Shown here: positions 57,507 through 64,000 of the stretch, piece by piece
How the letters are laid out: each line of letters starts with the position of its first letter
Numbering within the stretch: position 1 is the stretch's first letter
Assembly: GCF_002699985.1 (NCBI RefSeq)
Contig: NZ_LKBT01000001.1
Span: 124,001 to 188,000, forward strand
DNA: 64,000 nt
Direction of reading: 5' to 3'
Origin: Pseudomonas sp. ICMP 561
GTDB lineage: Bacteria > Pseudomonadota > Gammaproteobacteria > Pseudomonadales > Pseudomonadaceae
Position numbers and translations under genes: made by a program
Notes under the pieces: model-generated
What the model was told of the DNA's origin: nothing
The model's database searches: none
What the model saw: only the letters and a program-made list of their open reading frames with translations

Positions 57507-57568
57507 TGACCGATCTAAAAACGACACTTCCTGACCTAAGAGTCAGAAACAAATTGACCGAAAAGTCA
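57507..57568. promoter_or_regulatory. array of TGACC half-sites and dyads between gntR and xdhA
   Basis: Two dyads with identical architecture, TGAC-N6-GTCA, lie at 57532-57545 and 57555-57568. A related half-site TGACCGATCT lies at 57507. All three begin TGACC and are 23-25 bp apart, about two helical turns. They sit before xdhA and after the gntR start, so they may control both genes. Confidence 0.6.
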
Positions 57569-57625
57569 GACCTGATAAATTCGGCTTTATGTTCGAAGAT
57601 CAGAAAAAACGCGCAGAGGCCTTCC

Positions 57626-59080
57626 GTGATCCAATTTCTCTTGAACAATGAGCTGCGCACCGAACATAGCCTGGACCCCAATCTGACGGTTCTCAACTAC
57701 CTGCGCGAACACCTGCACAAGTCTGGCACCAAAGAAGGCTGCGCCAGTGGCGACTGTGGCGCCTGCACGGTGGTAGTCGGCGAACTTGAAACCGATGCAC
57801 AGGGTGAAGACAGCCTGCGTTATCGCAGCCTCAATTCTTGCCTGACCTTTGTGGCGTCCCTGCACGGCAAGCAGTTGATCAGCGTTGAAGACCTCAAGCA
57901 TCAAGGCAAGCTGCACAGCGTTCAACAGGCCATGGTCGACTGCCACGGCTCGCAATGCGGGTTCTGCACCCCCGGCTTTGTCATGTCGTTGTTTGCCCTG
58001 CAAAAGAACAACCCACAGCCCGACAGTCACAAAACCCACGAAGCGCTGGCGGGCAACCTCTGCCGCTGCACTGGCTATCGCCCTATTCTCGATGCCGCCG
58101 AACAATCGTGCGGCAAGCGTCAACCGGACCAGTTCGACGAACGAAAAACACAGACCATCGCTCGCCTGCGCAGTATCACGCCGACGCAAACCGGTGAGCT
58201 GACTGATGGCGACAAGCGCTGTCTGGTGCCGCAGACCGTCGCTGACTTGGCGCAATTGTATGAAGCCCACCCACAGGCGAGGCTGCTGGCAGGCGGGACC
58301 GATCTGGCCCTTGAAGTCACTCAGTTCCACCGACCGCTGCCGGTGATGATTTATGTGGGCAATGTCGCCGAACTGAAACGCATCGAGCATTTCGATGACC
58401 GAATGGAAATTGGCGCGGCTACACCACTGACTGATTGCTATGCCGCGCTGAGCGCCGAGTACCCGGACTTTGGCGAACTGCTGCAGCGCTTTGCGTCGTT
58501 GCAGATCCGCAATCAGGGCACCCTGGGCGGCAATATCGGTAACGCGTCTCCGATTGGCGACTCCCCTCCTTTGCTGATCGCCCTGGGTGCGCAAATCGTA
58601 CTGCGCAAGGGCGATACTCGCCGCACCCTGGCACTTGAGGATTACTTCATTGATTACCGGGTGACTGCGCGGCAGGAAAGCGAATTTATCGAAACCGTTA
58701 TCGTGCCTAAAGCCAAGGCGCGGCAGGCCTTCCGCGCCTATAAAGTCTCGAAGCGGCTGGATGACGATATTTCCGCGGTCTGCGCGGCGTTCAATCTGCA
58801 CGTCGAGGACGGCAGCATTGTTGATGCGCGAGTTGCCTATGGGGGGATGGCGGCAACTCCCAAGCGCGCCGCTGCCTGCGAAAAGGCATTAAAGGGCGCG
58901 CCATGGACATCTGCGACAGTGGAAGCTGCCTGTACGGCACTGGCGGAAGATTTCACGCCCCTGTCGGACTTCCGCGCCAGCAAGGAATATCGTCTGCTCA
59001 GCGCGCAGAACCTGCTGCGCAAATACTTCATCGAGCTGCAAACGCCCACCCTTCAAACGCGGGTGACGGCTTATGTCTAA
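57626..59080 (+). CDS. xdhA: xanthine dehydrogenase small subunit (FeS/FAD)
   Basis: A 484-aa protein. The first [2Fe-2S] cluster is held by Cys39, Cys44, Cys47 and Cys72, the second by Cys111, Cys114, Cys146 and Cys148 (CRCTGYRP). The FAD domain follows, with LAGGTDLALEVTQFHRPL and QGTLGGNIGNASPIGDSPP. It passes electrons from the Mo site to NAD. The start is GTG 57626 with AGAGG before it. It overlaps xdhB by 8 nt. Confidence 0.96.
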   Translation: MIQFLLNNELRTEHSLDPNLTVLNYLREHLHKSGTKEGCASGDCGACTVVVGELETDAQGEDSLRYRSLNSCLTFVASLHGKQLISVEDLKHQGKLHSVQQAMVDCHGSQCGFCTPGFVMSLFALQKNNPQPDSHKTHEALAGNLCRCTGYRPILDAAEQSCGKRQPDQFDERKTQTIARLRSITPTQTGELTDGDKRCLVPQTVADLAQLYEAHPQARLLAGGTDLALEVTQFHRPLPVMIYVGNVAELKRIEHFDDRMEIGAATPLTDCYAALSAEYPDFGELLQRFASLQIRNQGTLGGNIGNASPIGDSPPLLIALGAQIVLRKGDTRRTLALEDYFIDYRVTARQESEFIETVIVPKAKARQAFRAYKVSKRLDDDISAVCAAFNLHVEDGSIVDARVAYGGMAATPKRAAACEKALKGAPWTSATVEAACTALAEDFTPLSDFRASKEYRLLSAQNLLRKYFIELQTPTLQTRVTAYV

Positions 59081-61553
59081 CCACTCAGGGATCAAGTCCC
59101 AGGCCGAAATGATCGCCCTGTTTCAACAGGACCTGACCACCGGCGTCGGCCGCAGCGTCAAGCACGACAGCGCCGACAAACATGTGTCCGGCGAAGCGGT
59201 GTATATCGATGACCGCCTTGAGTTCCCCAATCAACTGCACGTGTATGCGCGCCTGTCAGACCGTGCTCATGCACGGATCATCAGCGTCGATACCGCCCCT
59301 TGCTACGCCTTTGATGGCGTACGGATTGTCATCACCCACGAAGACATCCCCGGCCTGAAAGACATCGGTCCACTGCTGCCCGGCGATCCATTACTGGCCA
59401 TCGATAAAGTGGAGTTCGTCGGCCAGCCGGTGCTCGCTGTTGCCGCGCGTAGCCTCGATATCGCTCGTCAGGCGGCCATGGCGGCAGTGATTGAATATGA
59501 AGATCTGGAGCCCGTTCTGGATGTAGTCCAGGCGTTGCGCGACAAGCATTTCGTGCTCGACAGCCACACTCACAAGCGCGGTGATTCCGCTGCAGCGCTG
59601 GACGGTGCAAGGCATAGAATCCAGGGCAATCTGCACATCGGCGGCCAGGAGCATTTCTATCTGGAGACGCAGATTTCCTCGGTGATGCCCACCGAAGACG
59701 GCGGCATGATCGTCTACTGCTCGACCCAGAATCCCACTGAAATACAGAAGCTGGTCGCCGAAGTGCTGGACGTTTCGATGAATAAAATCGTCGTCGACAT
59801 GCGCCGCATGGGCGGAGGTTTTGGCGGCAAGGAAACCCAGGCAGCGAGCCCCGCCTGCCTGTGTGCAGTGATCGCGCGCCTGACCGGGCAACCCACCAAA
59901 ATGCGCCTGCCCCGTGTCGAAGACATGTTGATGACCGGCAAACGTCACCCGTTCTACATCGAGTACGACGTCGGCTTTGATGACGATGGCCGTCTGCACG
60001 GTATTCAGTTGGATCTGGCAGGCAATTGTGGTTATTCGCCGGATCTTTCGGCGTCTATTGTCGACCGGGCAATGTTTCATGCCGACAACTCTTACTACCT
60101 GGGCGAAGCCACAATAAATGGCCATCGCTGCAAGACCAACACTGCGTCCAATACTGCGTATCGCGGCTTCGGCGGTCCCCAAGGCATGGTCGCCATTGAA
60201 GAGGTCATGGATTCCATAGCCCGTTATCTCGGCAAGGATCCATTGCTCGTGCGCAAAGCCAATTACTACGGCAAGACCGAGCGCAACGTCACCCACTACT
60301 ACCAGACCGTCGAGCACAACCTGCTGGAGGAAATGACTGCCGAGCTGGAAGAAAGCAGTCAATACCACGAACGCCGCGAAGCGATTCGGGCGTTCAACGC
60401 CAGCAGCCCGATCCTCAAGAAAGGCCTTGCACTGACCCCGGTCAAGTTCGGCATTTCCTTTACTGCCAGCTTTCTCAATCAAGCCGGGGCGCTGATCCAT
60501 ATTTACACCGACGGCAGCATCCACCTGAACCACGGCGGCACAGAGATGGGTCAGGGCTTGAACGTCAAAGTCGCGCAAGTCGTGGCCGAGGTGTTCCAGG
60601 TCGATATCGACCGGATTCAGATCACCGCAACCAACACCGATAAAGTGCCTAACACCTCACCCACTGCTGCTTCCAGCGGTACGGATCTGAATGGCAAGGC
60701 GGCGCAGAATGCGGCCGAAATTCTCAAGCAGCGTCTGGTGGAATTCGCCGCGAAACACTTCAAAGTCGAAGAAGCCGATGTCGAGTTTCGCAACGGTCAT
60801 ATTCGCGCTGGCGAACAGCTGGTGTCGTTCCAGTCTTTGGCGCAACTGGCGTGGATGGGGCAGGTTTCGCTGTCCAGCACCGGTTATTACAAAACGCCGA
60901 AAATCTTCTATGACCGCAGCCAGGCACGGGGCAGACCTTTTTACTACTTCGCCTTTGGCGCGGCTTGCAGCGAAGTGATCGTCGACACGCTGACCGGCGA
61001 ATACAAGATGCTGCGCACGGATATCCTCCACGATGTCGGCGCATCCCTGAACCCGGCCATCGATATCGGCCAGGTCGAAGGCGGCTACATTCAGGGCATG
61101 GGCTGGCTGACCACTGAAGAGCTGGTGTGGAATGACAAAGGCAAACTGATGACCAACGGACCGGCGGGCTACAAGATTCCGGCGGTCTCGGATATGCCGT
61201 TGGACCTGCGCGTCAAACTGGTGGAAAACCGCAAGAACCCGGAAGACACCGTGTTCCACTCCAAGGCTGTAGGCGAACCGCCGTTCATGCTCGGCATCTC
61301 GGCCTGGTGTGCGATCAAGGATGCGGTGGCGAGCCTGGGCGACTATCGCCATCAACCCAGGATCGACGCGCCTGCGACGCCGGAACGGGTGTTATGGGGG
61401 TGTGAGCAGATGCGTAAGACCGAGTCGCCTCAATCGCGAGCAAGCTCGGCTCCCACGGGGGACCGTATTCCCCTGTGGGAGCCGCCGGGGTCGCGCTCGA
61501 CCTTGCTCGCGATAAGTTCGACACCGGTGTCAAGCCCGGAGGTAAAACCATGA
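59073..61553 (+). CDS. xdhB: xanthine dehydrogenase Mo-binding subunit, REP-extended C-terminus
   Basis: An 826-aa protein. The Mo cofactor sites include MGGGFGGKETQA, TEMGQGLNVKV and the catalytic Glu in VGEPPFMLGISAWCAIKDAVAS. With XdhA it oxidises hypoxanthine and xanthine to urate. The usual family end is near CEQMRK; after that, from residue about 787, the frame runs through a REP palindrome (61434-61514) and adds roughly 35 residues. The stop overlaps the xdhC ATG as ATGA. Confidence 0.95.
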   Translation: MSNHSGIKSQAEMIALFQQDLTTGVGRSVKHDSADKHVSGEAVYIDDRLEFPNQLHVYARLSDRAHARIISVDTAPCYAFDGVRIVITHEDIPGLKDIGPLLPGDPLLAIDKVEFVGQPVLAVAARSLDIARQAAMAAVIEYEDLEPVLDVVQALRDKHFVLDSHTHKRGDSAAALDGARHRIQGNLHIGGQEHFYLETQISSVMPTEDGGMIVYCSTQNPTEIQKLVAEVLDVSMNKIVVDMRRMGGGFGGKETQAASPACLCAVIARLTGQPTKMRLPRVEDMLMTGKRHPFYIEYDVGFDDDGRLHGIQLDLAGNCGYSPDLSASIVDRAMFHADNSYYLGEATINGHRCKTNTASNTAYRGFGGPQGMVAIEEVMDSIARYLGKDPLLVRKANYYGKTERNVTHYYQTVEHNLLEEMTAELEESSQYHERREAIRAFNASSPILKKGLALTPVKFGISFTASFLNQAGALIHIYTDGSIHLNHGGTEMGQGLNVKVAQVVAEVFQVDIDRIQITATNTDKVPNTSPTAASSGTDLNGKAAQNAAEILKQRLVEFAAKHFKVEEADVEFRNGHIRAGEQLVSFQSLAQLAWMGQVSLSSTGYYKTPKIFYDRSQARGRPFYYFAFGAACSEVIVDTLTGEYKMLRTDILHDVGASLNPAIDIGQVEGGYIQGMGWLTTEELVWNDKGKLMTNGPAGYKIPAVSDMPLDLRVKLVENRKNPEDTVFHSKAVGEPPFMLGISAWCAIKDAVASLGDYRHQPRIDAPATPERVLWGCEQMRKTESPQSRASSAPTGDRIPLWEPPGSRSTLLAISSTPVSSPEVKP
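61434..61514. repeat. REP pair inside the 3' end of xdhB
   Basis: ATCGCGAGCAAGCTCGGCTC and GAGCGCGACCCCGGCGGCTC-type arms flank CCTGTGGGAGCC, followed by CTTGCTCGCGAT. This is the same element type as at 21689, here translated in the xdhB frame. Confidence 0.7.
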
Positions 61554-62386
61554 ATAACTGGATCAGCGCCCTCGCCGACCTGCAAACCCAGGGTGAAGCC
61601 TGCGTCTTGGTCACCATCATCGAAGAGCGCGGTTCGACGCCACGCAATGCCGGTTCGAAGATGGTGGTCAGCGCCGAGCGTATCTTCGACACCATTGGTG
61701 GCGGGCATCTGGAGTACAAGGCTATGGAAATCGCCCGGGAAATGCTTGCAAGCGGCAGCCAGAACACTCGACTGGAGCGCTTCAGTCTCGGCGCAAGCCT
61801 GGGCCAGTGTTGCGGTGGCGTGAATGTGCTGCTGTTCGAGCCCATGGGCCAGCCCCAGGCGCAGATCGCGGTGTTTGGCGCCGGTCATGTGGGCCGGGCG
61901 CTGGTTCCTTTGCTGGCCAGCCTGCCTTGCCGGGTGCGCTGGATCGATGCCCGGGAACAGGAATTTCCAGCGCAGATCCCCACCGGCGTTCGCAAGATCG
62001 TCGCTGAAGACCCGCTGGATGAAATTGATGAGTTGCCCAAAGGCAGTTATTGCATCGTCATGACCCACAACCATCAACTGGATCTGGAACTAACGGCCGC
62101 AATTCTCAAGCGCGGCGACTTTGCCTACTTCGGTTTGATTGGCTCGAAGACCAAGCGGGTCAAATTCGAACATCGGTTACGTGATCGAGGTTTTGATTCG
62201 GCACTGTTGCAGCGCATGCGCTGTCCGATGGGGCTGAGCGAAGTCAAAGGCAAGCTGCCTATCGAGATCGCCGTGTCGATTGCCGCCGAAGTCATCGCCA
62301 CCTACAACGTCAATTTCGGGCAGCACAGCACCAACGCCGAGCCTGTTGCCAAACTGCTGCCGGTGTCTCGGCGCAGTCAGGTGTAA
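61550..62386 (+). CDS. xdhC: xanthine dehydrogenase accessory protein XdhC
   Basis: A 278-aa protein. The N-terminal domain has CVLVTIIEERGSTPRNAGSKMVV and FDTIGGGHLEY, and the C-terminal NAD-like Rossmann domain has IAVFGAGHVGRALVPLLA. It matures the Mo cofactor (sulfuration) and inserts it into XdhB. Its ATG overlaps the xdhB stop. It lacks a signal peptide. Confidence 0.95.
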   Translation: MNNWISALADLQTQGEACVLVTIIEERGSTPRNAGSKMVVSAERIFDTIGGGHLEYKAMEIAREMLASGSQNTRLERFSLGASLGQCCGGVNVLLFEPMGQPQAQIAVFGAGHVGRALVPLLASLPCRVRWIDAREQEFPAQIPTGVRKIVAEDPLDEIDELPKGSYCIVMTHNHQLDLELTAAILKRGDFAYFGLIGSKTKRVKFEHRLRDRGFDSALLQRMRCPMGLSEVKGKLPIEIAVSIAAEVIATYNVNFGQHSTNAEPVAKLLPVSRRSQV

Positions 62387-62446
62387 CAACCGGGGCTCTG
62401 GAGGAGCGATTTTTTCGCAATGCGTTTTGCCTGACTCACCGCCTCG

Positions 62447-62542
62447 CCCGTAGGACTGGCTTTAGCCGGGAGGGGGCCGGTACATTCGCACAGTATTCTT
62501 CGCCAGAAATAATGTCCTCCCGGCTAAAGCCGGTCCTACGGG
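62447..62542. repeat. REP pair, CCGGCTTTAGCCGGGAG family
   Basis: CCCGTAGGACTGGCTTTAGC is inverted as GGCTAAAGCCGGTCCTACGGG, between xdhC and guaD. Confidence 0.88.
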
Positions 62543-62577
62543 TTCCTCGTTTACTGCGCGACTTTGATGAGACCTAT

Positions 62578-63885
62578 ATGAACCCAAGTAAAAAAGCCTA
62601 CCGCGCTGCCATTCTGCACAGCGTTGGCGACCCGGCCGAAGTCGGCATTGAGGCCTCTTATCAATACTTCGCTGATGGTCTGATGCTGGTAGAAAACGGC
62701 AAGATTGTAGCCCTTGGCCACGCAACCGAACTGCTGAATACACTTGGTCACGATGTCGAAGTGACCGAGTACAAGGACGCATTGATCACGCCTGGCTTCA
62801 TCGACACCCACATCCATTTGCCGCAGACCGGCATGGTCGGCTCCTACGGCGAGCGCCTGCTGGACTGGCTCAACACTTACACCTTCCCGTGCGAAAAACA
62901 GTTCGCTGATCCGGCGCATGCCGCCGAGGTCGCGGACATTTTCCTCAAGGAACTGCTGCGCAACGGCACCACCACTGCGCTGGTGTTTGGCAGCGTGCAC
63001 AAAGAGTCGGTGGAGGCGTTCTTTCAAGCGGCAGAAAAGCTCAACCTGCGGATGATCGCAGGCAAGGTGATGATGGATCGTAATGCTCCGGACTACCTCA
63101 CTGATACCGCAGAGTCGGGCTACGCCGACAGCAAGGCGTTGATCGAACGCTGGCACGGCAAAGGCCGTTTGCACTACGCGGTCACGCCGCGTTTTGCGCC
63201 GACCAGCACCCCGGAGCAACTGACGCTGGCTGGGCAACTGCTCGCCGAGTATCCCGACGTGTACATGCAGACTCACATCAGCGAGAACGTCGAAGAAGTG
63301 CAATGGGTAAAAGCGCTATTCCCGGAGCGCAGCGGTTATCTGGACGTGTATGACCATTTCAAACTGCTGGGCGAGCGCTCGGTATTTGCCCACGGCGTAC
63401 ACCTCTGCGACAGCGAATGTGCACGCCTTGCCGAGACCGGTTCAGCCATCGCCTTCTGCCCGACGTCGAACCTGTTTCTGGGCAGTGGCCTGTTCAACCT
63501 GCCCATGGCTGAAAAGCACAGGGTCAACGTCGGCGTCGGCACTGACGTGGGCGGCGGCACCAGCTTCTCGATCCTGCAGACTCTCAACGAAGCCTACAAA
63601 GTCATGCAGATGCAGGGTGCAAAACTGAGCCCTTTCAAATCGCTCTACCTGGCTACGTTGGGCGGCGCGCGGGCGTTGCGCCTCGATGACCGAATTGGCA
63701 GTCTGCAGGTGGGTAATGAAGCTGATTTTCTGGTGCTGGATTATCACGCCACGCCGCTGCTGTCCTATCGCTTGAAACAGGCCAAGGACATTGCCGAGAC
63801 GCTGTTTGTGCTGATGACACTGGGGGATGACCGGACGGTGCAGGAGACCTATTCGGCGGGGAGTCTGGTTCATAGCAGAAGCTGA
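62578..63885 (+). CDS. guaD: guanine deaminase
   Basis: A 435-aa amidohydrolase. The metal ligands are His78 and His80 in FIDTHIHLPQTG, a His in QTHISENVEE, and a later His and Asp (AHGVHL; GVGTDVGGGTSFS). It converts guanine to xanthine, the substrate of XdhAB just upstream. The start is ATG 62578; the frame is open 22 codons upstream through the REP. Its transcript may continue from xdhC through the REP. Confidence 0.95.
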   Translation: MNPSKKAYRAAILHSVGDPAEVGIEASYQYFADGLMLVENGKIVALGHATELLNTLGHDVEVTEYKDALITPGFIDTHIHLPQTGMVGSYGERLLDWLNTYTFPCEKQFADPAHAAEVADIFLKELLRNGTTTALVFGSVHKESVEAFFQAAEKLNLRMIAGKVMMDRNAPDYLTDTAESGYADSKALIERWHGKGRLHYAVTPRFAPTSTPEQLTLAGQLLAEYPDVYMQTHISENVEEVQWVKALFPERSGYLDVYDHFKLLGERSVFAHGVHLCDSECARLAETGSAIAFCPTSNLFLGSGLFNLPMAEKHRVNVGVGTDVGGGTSFSILQTLNEAYKVMQMQGAKLSPFKSLYLATLGGARALRLDDRIGSLQVGNEADFLVLDYHATPLLSYRLKQAKDIAETLFVLMTLGDDRTVQETYSAGSLVHSRS

Positions 63886-63901
63886 AGCCTGCAACCACGC
63901 T

Positions 63902-63989
63902 GTTGGAGCGAGGCTTGCCCGCGAAGAACAACAACGCGGTGCGTCTGGCGGACCGAGGTGCCTGGTTCGCGGGCAAGCCTCGCTCCAAC
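63902..63989. repeat. REP pair, GCGAGGCTTGCCCGCGA family
   Basis: GTTGGAGCGAGGCTTGCCCG is inverted as CGGGCAAGCCTCGCTCCAAC, just after guaD at the window end. Confidence 0.88.
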
Positions 63990-64000
63990 GGCCCCCCTTA

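Overview
The window is a stretch of Pseudomonas chromosome. I place it near the P. fluorescens/P. syringae lineages from protein resemblance, from many REP-type palindromes of families typical of these species, and from gene orders that I recall from P. aeruginosa PAO1: prmB to aroC to mtnBDC to speE, and gntR/smc/zipA/ligA next to xdhABC/guaD. Nearly all of it looks like ordinary vertically inherited chromosome. There is one tRNA-Ser(GGA), no prophage, no intact insertion sequence and no CRISPR array.

Region by region. 1-9.6 kb holds a cytochrome b561, a secreted two-gene locus of unknown function (a 721-aa protein plus a DUF3142 protein), a LysR/SDR divergon with an isochorismatase-like gene, tRNA-Ser, small unknown proteins, a methyltransferase, a crotonase and the Mg transporter CorA. 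10-12.7 kb holds a glutamine amidotransferase and a compact periplasmic redox locus: a 31-aa membrane microprotein candidate, a rhodanese-like protein without its cysteine, and a sulfite-oxidase-fold protein fused to cytochrome c. The last gene has a degraded copy of its 3' end duplicated behind it. 13-16.2 kb is the operon cp-ATP-grasp / alpha-E / transglutaminase, a predicted but poorly characterised peptide-ligase system. 16.6-21.4 kb holds an RraB-like protein, a MITE-like element, an LTA-synthase-like membrane enzyme and spermidine synthase.

21.8-33.6 kb holds a ZIP transporter, an ankyrin protein, a DUF3509 gene behind a sigma-54 type promoter, an orphan LuxR regulator, the methionine-salvage genes mtnBDC with a coupled MFS transporter, chorismate synthase, an alpha/beta hydrolase and PrmB. 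33.8-42.5 kb holds a second isochorismatase-like gene, an Smr protein, a higBA toxin-antitoxin pair with a clear promoter and operator, folE, a glutaredoxin, a GST, an aminotransferase/MarR divergon and a BenE transporter. 42.6-49.4 kb holds an HBM-type chemoreceptor, LD-carboxypeptidase, an unknown secreted protein, a CurA-like reductase and a zinc-ribbon metallopeptidase.

49.5-64 kb runs ligA, zipA, smc and a GntR regulator leftwards, divergent from xdhABC-guaD. The last four genes form a purine catabolic set converting guanine to xanthine to urate, and repeated TGACC sites in the divergent promoter region suggest control by the GntR protein. SpeE makes methylthioadenosine and the nearby Mtn enzymes salvage it.

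The signals most worth following are the duplicated cytochrome tail, the MITE with nested inverted repeats, the sigma-54/DUF3509 gene, the LuxR solo with an intact acyl-homoserine-lactone pocket, the XdhB C-terminus encoded by a REP element, the TGACC operator array, and the ATP-grasp/alpha-E/transglutaminase operon.
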